Origin: a virus
Virus record (IMG/VR): IMGVR_UViG_3300043598_000012
Location: 16,881-80,880 of that record
Length of the DNA stretch: 64,000 nucleotides
Reading direction: 5' to 3' (one strand)
Below the pieces are notes generated by a model. The model ran no database searches, was not told where the DNA came from, and saw only the letters and a program-made list of their open reading frames with translations. The position numbers were made by a program, and so were the translations under genes. The stretch's first letter is position 1, and each line of letters begins with the position of its first letter. This document shows, one piece after another, positions 15,579-23,014 of this stretch.

Positions 15579-16124
15579 GTGCGGACGTGTCCCAAGTGTG
15601 GTCAGACCAAGCCTGAGTCGTGCTTCTACCAGAGTAAGAAGACCAACGGTTGTAGAGCGTGCGAGCGTTTGGCTGCTGGCAAGTACAAGAGGAAACTGAC
15701 GCCTGAGCGTAGGGCAGAGATCAACGCTAGAGCTCGTCAGCGACACCAAGAGCGCCGGAAGGATCCTGAGTACGTAGAGGCCAGGAACGCAAGAGCGAGG
15801 GCGCAGAGCCGAGCAGCACGAGAGGACCCTGTGCGTCGAGCTGCCATAGCGGCAGCCACTAGAAGTCGCAACCTGTTGAAGGCCCACGGCATGCAGGAGG
15901 AGGACTTCGACGAGCTCTGCGAACTGCAAGGTGGCGTCTGTGCCTTGTGCGACGGGATCCCGAGTGGCCGCGGCCCGAACAAGTTCTTGCACGTAGACCA
16001 CGATCACACTTCTGGTGTGCTGAGGATGCTCCTGTGTAGCAACTGCAACACGGCTCTCGGGCTCATGAAAGACAACCCTGATCTGCTTCGAAAGGCAGCC
16101 GAGTACTTGGAGATCTTCGCATGA
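15579..16124 (+). CDS. HNH endonuclease, recombination endonuclease VII type (copy 1)
   Basis: 181 aa from a leaderless GTG. N-terminal zinc finger CPKCGQTKP ... CRACER; long basic middle; C-terminal endonuclease VII fold: CALC, LHVDHDHTSG, MLLCSNCNTALG, then AAEYLE. Such free-standing HNH genes are usually homing endonucleases that copy themselves between phages. Two relatives occur at 23618 and 31552. Its own promoter fits a mobile gene. Confidence 0.88.
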   Translation: MRTCPKCGQTKPESCFYQSKKTNGCRACERLAAGKYKRKLTPERRAEINARARQRHQERRKDPEYVEARNARARAQSRAAREDPVRRAAIAAATRSRNLLKAHGMQEEDFDELCELQGGVCALCDGIPSGRGPNKFLHVDHDHTSGVLRMLLCSNCNTALGLMKDNPDLLRKAAEYLEIFA

Positions 16125-16169
16125 TCCATGTGGCCCGTTGGGGCAAGCACCACGAGCACGAGCTCGACG

Positions 16170-16175
16170 TAGGAT
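16170..16175 (+). promoter_or_regulatory. Class B -10
   Basis: CGTAGGAT context; TAGGAT ends 7 nt before GTG 16183. Confidence 0.5.
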
Positions 16176-16182
16176 AGGTGCT

Positions 16183-16434
16183 GTGAAGTCCCCCAGCCAC
16201 TTCCGATGCTTCCCCTGTCGAGCGCTCACCGAGATCGATCGGTCGCTGGAGCTCATGACGTGCGCCAACTGCGGAACGCACGAGGGAGACCTGGTCAACA
16301 TAGTGGCTTGCCCACGGCCAGAGACCTACACGCTTCCCGGCGAGAGCTGGCGGTGCAGCCTTCCCTTCCACGACTACCAGCGGGACGCCCACGTGGTCCC
16401 TTGGGAGCAGCGTGAGATGCTGCTGACGGACTGA
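16183..16434 (+). CDS. Zinc-binding hypothetical protein (83 aa)
   Basis: GTG 16183 is placed by the -10 hexamer 7 nt upstream. CFPC and CANCG pairs in the first 32 residues form a zinc ribbon. The C-terminus carries another Cys (WRCSLPFHDYQRDAH). It overlaps the next gene by one base. Function unknown. Confidence 0.6.
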   Translation: MKSPSHFRCFPCRALTEIDRSLELMTCANCGTHEGDLVNIVACPRPETYTLPGESWRCSLPFHDYQRDAHVVPWEQREMLLTD

Positions 16435-16631
16435 TGGCTACTGCAACCAAGACCCTCAACTTCAAGATCAACCTGGCCCCACTCCGCTGGGCGCTGCGCC
16501 AGATCGACCACACGCTCACGACTTGGTTCAACAAGCCATGGAACGTTGAGAACAAGTACGACCGACAGCGGCTGCGCGAGCTCGCCCAGAACGCAGTCGT
16601 GCTCGATGCTCTCGCTGATGACGATGCCTGA
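16434..16631 (+). CDS. Small hypothetical protein (65 aa)
   Basis: TGATG overlap with the gene before. Trp-containing helices (LRWALRQIDHTLTTWFNKPW). Belongs to a chain of overlapping genes running to the amino acid:DNA transferase homologue. Function unknown. Confidence 0.6.
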   Translation: MATATKTLNFKINLAPLRWALRQIDHTLTTWFNKPWNVENKYDRQRLRELAQNAVVLDALADDDA

Positions 16632-16935
16632 GCCCACCAAGCGGGAGATCAACCGGGGCATCGCCAGGGGGGCTCGTTGCCCCAACTGTCGAGCCTTCTG
16701 GTCTTGGTGTGTCTGCTCTGCTGTGGAGCGAGCATCTGCCATGCGAGCCCTGCTGGAGGAGCAGGTGCTGCTCTTCCGAGAGGTGGCTCACTGTGCCTGG
16801 CACCTCCTCGACGATGGTGGTGAAGTCGAGGGCGATGATGAGATGTGGCAAGGATCCAAGCGGGATGCCGACAGACTCTCGGATGCGCTCAACGACCTAG
16901 AGGCGAGTGGCTGGGACGCACACCCTGATGCCTGA
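16624..16935 (+). CDS. Hypothetical protein with Cys cluster (103 aa)
   Basis: ATG 16624, 8-nt overlap upstream. CPNCRAFWSWCVC near residue 20 could bind zinc; the remainder is helical and acidic. Directly upstream of, and overlapping, the AADT homologue, so perhaps an accessory. No family recognised. Confidence 0.6.
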   Translation: MPEPTKREINRGIARGARCPNCRAFWSWCVCSAVERASAMRALLEEQVLLFREVAHCAWHLLDDGGEVEGDDEMWQGSKRDADRLSDALNDLEASGWDAHPDA

Positions 16936-17884
16936 CTTCCTGCCTGATGGTGAAGAGCGCTTCGAGGAGCTCGTGGAGTTCATGCTCCACATGCACAGCA
17001 GCCGGGACCTCGATCCGCTGTACCCAGTGCTGCGCAAGCTCCAGAACAACTTCAACCGAGAGCAGGGGCTCTGGTTCAGCTTCCTCTACGTGGCGTGGTA
17101 CAACCTGCCTTCGGCTTGGGCAGCGTTCAACATGTCTACCTACCCGACCGAGCTGCTACCTCTGTGGCTGGACCCCAAGTGGCCGACCGGCACAGAGCGT
17201 CGAGCCAACCGTGGTGGCAAGGTGGCCGAACACATCCAGGACTACATGCTCAAGATCGCGGGGAGCCGTAGTCAGTACCGCTGGTACACCAAGGACTTGG
17301 TGCTGGATGATCTTGATCAAGCAACCAAGGAGATCAACTGGTACACGCTCAACGAGCGCATCCAGTCACTCTTCATGAACGGTCGTTGGGCGGGATACAA
17401 GCACTGCGAGGTGCTGGCCAAGGTCAACGGCATCCCAGTGCTAGCTCCCCACATGGGTCACGCCAACAGTAGCGGACCTCGCCAAGGTCTTGCTATGATC
17501 TACGATTGCAGCGAGCTGACTGGCAACGACCCAGGCACCATCGCTGTGCTCGATGAGATGAGCGCGGACCTGACCTTCCAACTCGACCAAGCTCTCCCCG
17601 GCTTGAACCTGGAGATAGAGGACGTGGAGACGATCCTCTGCAACTGGAAGTCGCTGATGAAGGGCAAGTACTACGTCGGTCACGACATCGACGAGCTGCA
17701 AGAGCAGATCCTCCGAGCAGAGGAGCGTGGCATCCTTTCGAAGGAGTCCTCGCGCTACCTGTGGCGGGCTCGCAAGGCCGTCTTGCCGCACGAGTACCTC
17801 GGTGAACTGGGAGGATGGGAGGGCGTAGACCGACGGCGCATGGCTGCGTACAAAGACACTGGAAGGATTGAGGTGCGATCGTGA
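16928..17884 (+). CDS. Amino acid:DNA transferase homologue (thymidine hypermodification, AADT/aGPT-Pplase family)
   Basis: 318 aa from ATG 16928. The helical protein shows segments I associate with the alpha-glutamyl/putrescinyl thymine pyrophosphorylase families: GLWFSFLYVAWYNLPSAW (48-65), NSSGPRQGL (180-188) and ETILCNWKSLMKGKYYVG (234-251). In known phages these enzymes displace pyrophosphate from a 5-pyrophosphoryloxymethyl-dU in DNA and attach an amino acid. The same stretch of genome carries a P-loop kinase, a flavoenzyme and dCTP deaminase, matching that pathway. Call is by recognition and context; the amino acid used cannot be read from sequence. Confidence 0.65.
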   Translation: MPDFLPDGEERFEELVEFMLHMHSSRDLDPLYPVLRKLQNNFNREQGLWFSFLYVAWYNLPSAWAAFNMSTYPTELLPLWLDPKWPTGTERRANRGGKVAEHIQDYMLKIAGSRSQYRWYTKDLVLDDLDQATKEINWYTLNERIQSLFMNGRWAGYKHCEVLAKVNGIPVLAPHMGHANSSGPRQGLAMIYDCSELTGNDPGTIAVLDEMSADLTFQLDQALPGLNLEIEDVETILCNWKSLMKGKYYVGHDIDELQEQILRAEERGILSKESSRYLWRARKAVLPHEYLGELGGWEGVDRRRMAAYKDTGRIEVRS

Positions 17885-18018
17885 AGAAGTTCGAACCGCC
17901 CCGTGAGGGCGACAGCTGGAGGGTGTACACCAAGCGAGAGGCCAAGCGTCTCCGCACCACCCGGCGTCGTGTCATCCGGGCCATGGCCAAGAACAACCGG
18001 AAGGTGGTCGAGAAGTGA
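17881..18018 (+). CDS. Small basic protein (45 aa)
   Basis: GTG 17881 overlaps the AADT stop (GTGA). Sequence KKFEPPREGDSWRVYTKREA then an Arg/Lys-rich helix, likely nucleic-acid binding. Next gene starts at the overlapping GTGA. Function unknown. Confidence 0.6.
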   Translation: MKKFEPPREGDSWRVYTKREAKRLRTTRRRVIRAMAKNNRKVVEK

Positions 18019-18263
18019 GGCTCATCACAGCAGCCATAGGAGGTGCCATCGCCGGAGGAGTCATGGCGTGCTCTGCCAGTTCTGGCGCTGATGTCTCTGA
18101 CGTCAAGACGGACAGCTTCGAGCTGGACCTTCGAGAGCCAGGCATCCAGGTCGCGGACTTCGTGAACGAGCACGGCAAGCCGTGCACCGTCGTCGGCGAG
18201 CGTGCAGGTGATGGCGGAGACGGCGTGTCGCTCTCCCTTTCCTGCGACTGGAGTGCTCGATGA
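18015..18263 (+). CDS. Predicted lipoprotein (82 aa)
   Basis: GTG 18015. Signal: MRLITAAIGGAIAGGVMACSAS, with a lipobox-like VMAC at residues 16-19, so Cys19 would be lipidated. The mature part is acidic and has two further Cys. Phage lipoproteins often act in superinfection exclusion, but nothing here proves it. Confidence 0.6.
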   Translation: MRLITAAIGGAIAGGVMACSASSGADVSDVKTDSFELDLREPGIQVADFVNEHGKPCTVVGERAGDGGDGVSLSLSCDWSAR

Positions 18264-18409
18264 GCTCTCGAGAGATCGTCGCAGTCATCCTCATGGTGGC
18301 AGCAGCAGCGGTGCTCGCCAACGGAGGACACGTGTGGGCCGCTGCTGCTGTGCTCATCTTCGGCGGCATCATCGCAGCAGCGAGTGGGAGCTCTGGGCAC
18401 GATGGCTGA
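18260..18409 (+). CDS. Small membrane protein (49 aa)
   Basis: ATGA overlap with the lipoprotein gene. Two hydrophobic stretches (IVAVILMVAAAAVLA and WAAAAVLIFGGIIAAAS) predict a two-span helical hairpin. Could accompany the lipoprotein; not placed near lysis genes, so a holin call is not made. Confidence 0.55.
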   Translation: MSSREIVAVILMVAAAAVLANGGHVWAAAAVLIFGGIIAAASGSSGHDG

Positions 18410-18563
18410 GGGCTACGACGTAGAGCTCTCTGACGCCAACGGCGAGATCTTCACCGCCACGCTCTACTCCGAAGATCAGTTCGAGCGGGTCAAGCGAGCC
18501 AACGAGTCGGGACTACTCAAGGTGCGCACATTCATCATCGAGCACAACAAGAGAGAGGTCTGA
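18402..18563 (+). CDS. Small hypothetical protein (53 aa)
   Basis: ATG 18402 overlaps by 8 nt. Predicted beta-beta-alpha-beta: MAEGYDVELSDANGEIFTATLY then KVRTFIIEHNK. TGATG overlap with the TSCPD gene. Function unknown. Confidence 0.55.
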   Translation: MAEGYDVELSDANGEIFTATLYSEDQFERVKRANESGLLKVRTFIIEHNKREV

Positions 18564-18949
18564 TGAGCGCTGTTCGAGAGCGTCCGCCGGTCATGCGCCA
18601 TGGCCAGACCACCTCGTTTCACGTGGGCGAGGCCAAGGGCTACATGACCGTCAACCTGTCGGAGGATGGCAGGCCCATCGAGATCTTTCTGAAGCTCGCC
18701 AAGCAGGGTTCCACCCTCTCCGGCATCTTCGACTCGCTCGCCATCCTCATCAGCCACTCGCTACAGCGGGGCGTTGGCGTCGAAGAGATCTGCGACTCGC
18801 TCATCGGGCTCCGCTTCGAGCCTTGGGGGCAGACCAACGACCCTGACATCCCTGAGGCACGTTCGATCAGCGACTACATCGGTCGTCGGCTCGCGCTCGA
18901 CTACGTGGACTGGGAGGTCGCTTCCGAGCTCCTCCAGAAGCACCAGTGA
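18563..18949 (+). CDS. Stand-alone TSCPD protein (class II ribonucleotide reductase C-terminal domain)
   Basis: 128 aa. GYMTVNLSEDGRPIEIFLKL, then AKQGSTLSGIFDSLAILISHSLQRG, and SISDYIGRRLALDY match the TSCPD segment normally found at the end of adenosylcobalamin-dependent ribonucleotide reductases. No catalytic RNR subunit is in the window. It could regulate a host or phage reductase encoded elsewhere, or be a re-used nucleotide-binding module. Its place beside nucleotide genes fits precursor supply. Confidence 0.65.
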   Translation: MSAVRERPPVMRHGQTTSFHVGEAKGYMTVNLSEDGRPIEIFLKLAKQGSTLSGIFDSLAILISHSLQRGVGVEEICDSLIGLRFEPWGQTNDPDIPEARSISDYIGRRLALDYVDWEVASELLQKHQ

Positions 18950-19506
18950 CCTGCATCGCAGCCGTCGCTGGTGAAGACGGCACCGTGTACATGGGCGGGG
19001 ACTCCGCAGGGATCGACTCGCGTCTCGACCTTGGCATCCACGCTGAGACCAAGGTGTGGCGCTCAGGTCCGGCGCTCTTCGGGGCGTGTGGCTCCTTCCG
19101 AGTCGCCCAGCTCATCCGCAACAAGATGCACGTGCCGACCTACGAGCCGGGTGACGATGTCTGGCCCTACCTGGTCGGCCCGTTCATCGACGCCATGCGT
19201 GAGTCGCTGGCCATGGGCGGAGCCCTGGCGCAGTGGCTGGAAGATGCTAACGAGTCGATGTTCGGCAGCTTCGTGGTGGCCGTCGGCGGCAGGGTCTTTG
19301 AGATGTACGAGGACTTCGGCGTCGGAGAGCTTGTGCACGGCTACGCCGCAGTGGGTTGCGGAGCTCCGATGGCTGTCGGTTCCTTGGCGACCACCGAGCA
19401 CCTTCGAGTAGGCCCCAAGCGTCGAGTCGAACTTGCTCTAGAGGCAGCGGAGCGACACAGCGGAGGGGTGCGAGGCCCCATGCATATTGAGAAGCTCCCT
19501 GCATGA
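18946..19506 (+). CDS. Ntn-hydrolase / proteasome beta-like protein
   Basis: GTG 18946; the Met would be followed by Thr. After Met removal, Thr1 begins TCIAAVAGEDGTVYMGGDSAG. The proteasome/HslV catalytic set appears as Thr1, Asp18 in GGDSAG and Lys35 in ETKVW. About 186 aa, the size of HslV. Related proteins occur in many actinobacteriophages with unknown substrate. It could be a self-compartmentalised peptidase or an amidohydrolase. It overlaps both neighbours by 4 nt. Confidence 0.75.
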   Translation: MTCIAAVAGEDGTVYMGGDSAGIDSRLDLGIHAETKVWRSGPALFGACGSFRVAQLIRNKMHVPTYEPGDDVWPYLVGPFIDAMRESLAMGGALAQWLEDANESMFGSFVVAVGGRVFEMYEDFGVGELVHGYAAVGCGAPMAVGSLATTEHLRVGPKRRVELALEAAERHSGGVRGPMHIEKLPA

Positions 19507-20084
19507 CTCTTCCTGACCACGAGATCGAAGCGGCGGTGCGCAGCCACAACCTGGGCATCGAGCCATTCAACGAGGAACAGCTCCAGCCTGCGAGCTACGA
19601 CTTGCGGTTGGATCGCTACTTCCGCCGAGTGCGTGGTGCAGCTTCTGAGGCGCGGCTCGTGGACCCCGCTAAGGACCAGGACTGGACTGTCGAGGCGCAC
19701 CCTGTGCACCGTGGCGGCAGGCCTATGATCGGCTTGGAACCTAACAAGATGCTGCTGGCGAGCACTGTGGAGCGGATCCGGATGCCCGCCCACCTCGTCG
19801 CCCGTGTTGAGGGCAAGAGCTCGCTGGCTCGGCTAGGCCTGTTCGTGCACGTCACGGCAGGCTTCATCGACCCAGGCTTCGAAGGTCACATCACGCTGGA
19901 GCTCTACTGCGGCAACGGGCGGGGCATCATCCTCTACCCCGGCATGCCCATTGCTCAGATCGCTTTCGACCGGATGGACTCGCCACCCCGCCAGGTGTAC
20001 GCCGGGAAGTACCAGGGCTCCAACGAGCCTGGGCCAGTGCCTTCTAGGTACCACCAGAACTTCCCACTCAAGGAGATGACATGA
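19503..20084 (+). CDS. dcd: dCTP deaminase / dUTPase-family enzyme
   Basis: 193 aa, the same length as bacterial Dcd. Motifs: QPASYDLRL (29-36), RVEGKSSLARLGL (101-113), TAGFIDPGFEGHITLEL with the catalytic-type Glu133, and the trimer core PGMPIAQIAF. Dcd converts dCTP to dUTP, and bifunctional forms go to dUMP, the substrate of the TS-family enzyme. ATGA overlaps at both ends place it inside the modification operon. Confidence 0.88.
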   Translation: MTLPDHEIEAAVRSHNLGIEPFNEEQLQPASYDLRLDRYFRRVRGAASEARLVDPAKDQDWTVEAHPVHRGGRPMIGLEPNKMLLASTVERIRMPAHLVARVEGKSSLARLGLFVHVTAGFIDPGFEGHITLELYCGNGRGIILYPGMPIAQIAFDRMDSPPRQVYAGKYQGSNEPGPVPSRYHQNFPLKEMT

Positions 20085-20326
20085 ATAACGGCGACAAGGT
20101 CAAGGACAAGATCACGGGCTTTGAGGGCACCGTGACCGGGCGGGTCGAGTACATCACCGGCTGCAACCAGCTGTTGGTGCAGCCATCTTCCAAGGACGGC
20201 ACTGAGATGCCCAAGTCGTCTTGGATCGACGAGGACCGTTGCGAGCTCGTCGTGGCCATGTTCGTCGACCCCAACACGCTCCAGAAGCGCAACCCTGGCT
20301 TCGGCGAGCCTGCTCCGATCCGATGA
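20081..20326 (+). CDS. KOW/SH3-like small protein (81 aa)
   Basis: Starts MNNGDKVKDKITGFEGTVTG, a beta-barrel pattern of the KOW or SH3 type common in small phage proteins. ATGA overlap with dcd. Possible nucleic-acid contact. Function unknown. Confidence 0.55.
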   Translation: MNNGDKVKDKITGFEGTVTGRVEYITGCNQLLVQPSSKDGTEMPKSSWIDEDRCELVVAMFVDPNTLQKRNPGFGEPAPIR

Positions 20327-20520
20327 AGTACTTCATGAGCGATGCCGAGATCGCCAACCGCAAGAAGGCTCGTTGCGACATCCTCGATGCCGTCAACAAG
20401 GGCCGGGACAAGCCTCTTCGCATGCGCCACATCCAGCGAGCAGCGCACGTCGCCCGCCATCAGAAGCTCGTCAAGAAGAACGTGCTGGTGGCAGTGGGGT
20501 TCAACCCAACCAGCCGGTGA
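20323..20520 (+). CDS. Small basic helical protein (65 aa)
   Basis: ATG 20323 overlaps upstream TGA. Rich in Arg/Lys/His (RMRHIQRAAHVARHQKLVKK), likely to bind nucleic acid. GTGA overlap downstream. Function unknown. Confidence 0.6.
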   Translation: MKYFMSDAEIANRKKARCDILDAVNKGRDKPLRMRHIQRAAHVARHQKLVKKNVLVAVGFNPTSR

Positions 20521-20711
20521 GGGCGGAGCCAGGGGATCGAGTTCTGTTGCGAGGAGATCACCCCTACTGCGGGCATACAGGTTCCGTAACAGAACCTTTG
20601 CACTCTACGGCAGCAGGTCAGGCCATCAAAGTGCGTGTTGATGGTGGACCTGAGGTCTACGCCTTCGGCGATCAATGGACGGGCACACCCAAGGGAAGAA
20701 GTGTTCAGTGA
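20517..20711 (+). CDS. SH3-like small protein (64 aa)
   Basis: GTG 20517. EPGDRVLLRGDHPYCGHTG and IKVRVDGGPEVYAFGDQW give a compact beta-barrel pattern, similar in style to the protein two genes upstream. Overlaps the flavoprotein gene (GTGA). Function unknown. Confidence 0.55.
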   Translation: MRAEPGDRVLLRGDHPYCGHTGSVTEPLHSTAAGQAIKVRVDGGPEVYAFGDQWTGTPKGRSVQ

Positions 20712-21634
20712 GAGTTCACCTGGAAGGGTTCGGGCTTATGGGCAGCCTGCTGGCCCCTCACCTAGAGGACGTTGGTATCGAATTCACTTTCCACGACATC
20801 GGTGAAGAGCGAGTGCAGAGCTGGCGGGCAAGCACCGGCGCCATCATGCCTTTTGGGGACGAAGACTCCATGCAAGGGTTGGAGGACTGGCGGCAGATGG
20901 TTCGCTGCAAGGGTACGTTCCGGGAGCTCTACCTACCACACATCCAGCGAGCTCGGTTCTGCTATTACAGCCAGAACCCTCCGCACGGTGGGGCCAAGTT
21001 TGGTGTGGAGGAGATCGCCAAGGTTGGCGGTGTGCGCATCAGCAACAAGCACAGCTTCCACATTGACGCTCAGCAGGTGGTAGAAATTGCCCGCAGCCAC
21101 TACCGAAAGCAGCGTCTCGCCCATCGCCCATCCAAGAAGGCTGACGATGATCTGCTCATCGTGACGCATGGATGGCGTCCGAACACCATCGGCGCCTACT
21201 CGTGGGGTTGGAGTGCCATTGTTACTGCCAGGATGAGTGATGAATTGCAGATCGCCTTAGGCTTTGGGGAGGGTTGCTTCTACCTGCGCAACGGATATCA
21301 GGTTTGTTACCTTTACCCTGTGGGGCGGACGGGCGCCTTTTACGCAGGAACCACACTTGTGACTCAGAAGAACGGCCCCAAGGACCTCGACCCTGAGCCG
21401 CACTACAGGCGATGGGCAAACCAGCTAGAGAACTTCTCTGGAGGCCACCTCGCTGTCCGAGAACTGCTTCCGAACACTCTGCGGCAAGCCTGGCGCCCTA
21501 AGCCTCGCGACGACCAGAGCGAGCTTGTATGGAGGCGAGGCAGCACGGTCTACTTCCGGCCTGCGGCAGGTAACGGGATCAGGCTTTTCCCGCTCTACCT
21601 CGACGCCCTGTTGGCCGAGCTCGGGGTACGATAG
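20708..21634 (+). CDS. FAD-dependent oxidoreductase/lyase candidate (DAO-like)
   Basis: 308 aa from GTG 20708. N-terminal Rossmann motif G7-x-G9-x2-G12 in LEGFGLMGSLLAPHL, then STGAIMPFGD. The C-terminus AAGNGIRLFPLYLDALL resembles the D-amino-acid-oxidase fold's final FAD contact. Glycine- or amino-acid-processing flavoenzymes of this type are known in thymidine hypermodification, where a flavin lyase trims the attached amino acid. Its position between AADT and DNA kinase candidates supports that role. Other oxidase functions remain possible. Confidence 0.65.
   Translation: MRVHLEGFGLMGSLLAPHLEDVGIEFTFHDIGEERVQSWRASTGAIMPFGDEDSMQGLEDWRQMVRCKGTFRELYLPHIQRARFCYYSQNPPHGGAKFGVEEIAKVGGVRISNKHSFHIDAQQVVEIARSHYRKQRLAHRPSKKADDDLLIVTHGWRPNTIGAYSWGWSAIVTARMSDELQIALGFGEGCFYLRNGYQVCYLYPVGRTGAFYAGTTLVTQKNGPKDLDPEPHYRRWANQLENFSGGHLAVRELLPNTLRQAWRPKPRDDQSELVWRRGSTVYFRPAAGNGIRLFPLYLDALLAELGVR
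21627..21632 (+). promoter_or_regulatory. Class B-like -10 with short leader
   Basis: TACGAT; predicted +1 near 21639, 24 nt before ATG 21663, which has a GGGAG site. Confidence 0.45.
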
Positions 21635-21662
21635 TACAGAGCCGACTTAACCGGGAGTGCAA

Positions 21663-21905
21663 ATGCCGAACGAAGAGAACTACGTGGACCGCACCTACAA
21701 GGTTAGGGAGAAGATCGCTCCTGGCCTGCATGAGGGCGTCACCTTCACGGTGCTACATCAAGACGACGCCGGATTGATCGTAGGGGTGCCCGAGGAGCGC
21801 CCAGTGGTGAAGGCTGAGGGGATCTCCAAGGAGGAGATGGACACCAACCACCGCATCCCCGTCTCCGCTCTCGGGAAGTGCGATGGGGTCACTGATGGCG
21901 AGTGA
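21663..21905 (+). CDS. Hypothetical protein (80 aa)
   Basis: ATG 21663 with GGGAG five bases upstream; GTG 21657 is an alternative. Small alpha/beta protein (KVREKIAPGLHEGVTFTVLH). The 3' end overlaps the next gene by 11 nt. Function unknown. Confidence 0.6.
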   Translation: MPNEENYVDRTYKVREKIAPGLHEGVTFTVLHQDDAGLIVGVPEERPVVKAEGISKEEMDTNHRIPVSALGKCDGVTDGE

Positions 21906-22413
21906 CATCCAGCCCATCAGTGGCGAGGAGTTTCGGCAGCTCGGCTACCTCCAGGAAGTCAACCGTCAGGTGCTGCATCCGCTCGGGCTCGCGCTCTACA
22001 ACGACCAGGGTTGGAGCAGGGAGCGAGTCGAGAAGCTGCTCCAGGAGCAAGGTGTCCAGTTCGGCGAGGACGCCATCGACAACATCATGACCTTCCTGGC
22101 TCGTGCTGGCCTCATGGAGGAGCACATCGCCGGAGCTCTCGACGATCGGAGCGACCCCGAGGGTTGGCAGTTCGCTGTGCGAGCCGACCACCTCGAAGAG
22201 GACATGGCGGAGTTCACCCGCAAGCGGATCAACATCGAGGGTGAGTGGACCAGCCGGTCGCTCACTCGCATCGCCAACCTTGGCTACATCGTTCAGGAGG
22301 ACATCCACGTCCCTGGCATGCAGCCGCTAGCCTTCGGCGAGGATGATGAGCCAGTTGACGATGAACCAGAAGTTGGTTCTGTCGATTCTGCCTCGCTTCC
22401 GGAGGGATCGTGA
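21895..22413 (+). CDS. Conserved phage hypothetical protein (172 aa)
   Basis: ATG 21895. GEEFRQLGYLQEVNRQVLHPLGLALYN is a pattern I have seen in many actinobacteriophage proteins of unknown function, as is the DDRSDPEGWQF segment. An acidic tail ends the protein. GTGA overlap with the next gene. Confidence 0.65.
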   Translation: MASDIQPISGEEFRQLGYLQEVNRQVLHPLGLALYNDQGWSRERVEKLLQEQGVQFGEDAIDNIMTFLARAGLMEEHIAGALDDRSDPEGWQFAVRADHLEEDMAEFTRKRINIEGEWTSRSLTRIANLGYIVQEDIHVPGMQPLAFGEDDEPVDDEPEVGSVDSASLPEGS

Positions 22414-22736
22414 GCGAGCCCACCTACTCTAGAGAGGTGCTCGTCGACCTGTGCGAGCGGGCAGCTGTCCCTGTAGACCACTGGCACGACCGCGACTCAG
22501 CGGGGGCTCAGAAGCAGGTGGGCGAGGCCTTGATGCTCCTCAAGGCTGGGTGCGATTTCTCTATGAGCGAGGATCCCGTCACGGACGAGAAGACCGTCTG
22601 GATCAGGGTTGTCTACCCAGGGTTCAACGCCTTCGAGTGTGGTCGGGATCGTGCCGACGGATACTGGGATGATGACACCTTCTACATCCCCACCAACGTG
22701 CGGCTCGCTCGCTCAGAAGGCAAGGACTGGTACTGA
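22410..22736 (+). CDS. Hypothetical protein (108 aa)
   Basis: GTG 22410. N-terminal helices, then a beta-rich part (KTVWIRVVYPGFNAFECGRD). One-base overlap with the next ATG. Lies between the flavoprotein and the DNA kinase candidate. Function unknown. Confidence 0.6.
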   Translation: MSEPTYSREVLVDLCERAAVPVDHWHDRDSAGAQKQVGEALMLLKAGCDFSMSEDPVTDEKTVWIRVVYPGFNAFECGRDRADGYWDDDTFYIPTNVRLARSEGKDWY

Positions 22737-23014
22737 TGGGTCTCGTTGGCGCCATGGCCTACCCGCACGCGCTACGAGCAGGGCAGAAGGTGATCTGGGA
22801 TCAGCGTGATGGTGTGGCGACCGTCCTCGTGGTAAAGGACGTGAAGCGCATCACCGTCGAGCACGCTCGTCCGTTCTATGAGGGTAGGCACGGAGTCCGA
22901 GATGCCGACTTCACACATGTTGTGGTGAACTTCAAGGGGCTGCCATGGCCGGTGATCTTCGGGCACATGCAATCGGTGTCCGTGTTCGAACAGCAGTTCC
23001 GAGGAGATGACTGA
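22736..23014 (+). CDS. Hypothetical protein (92 aa)
   Basis: TGATG overlaps at both ends. LRAGQKVIWDQRDGVATVLVVKDVKRITVEH suggests a small beta-barrel. Immediately precedes and is coupled to the P-loop kinase. Function unknown. Confidence 0.6.
   Translation: MGLVGAMAYPHALRAGQKVIWDQRDGVATVLVVKDVKRITVEHARPFYEGRHGVRDADFTHVVVNFKGLPWPVIFGHMQSVSVFEQQFRGDD

Noticed and set aside
16122-16175. 17-codon frame MIHVARWGKHHEHE
   Set aside because: An ATG overlaps the HNH gene end, but the frame is very short and ends inside the next -10. Too little support.
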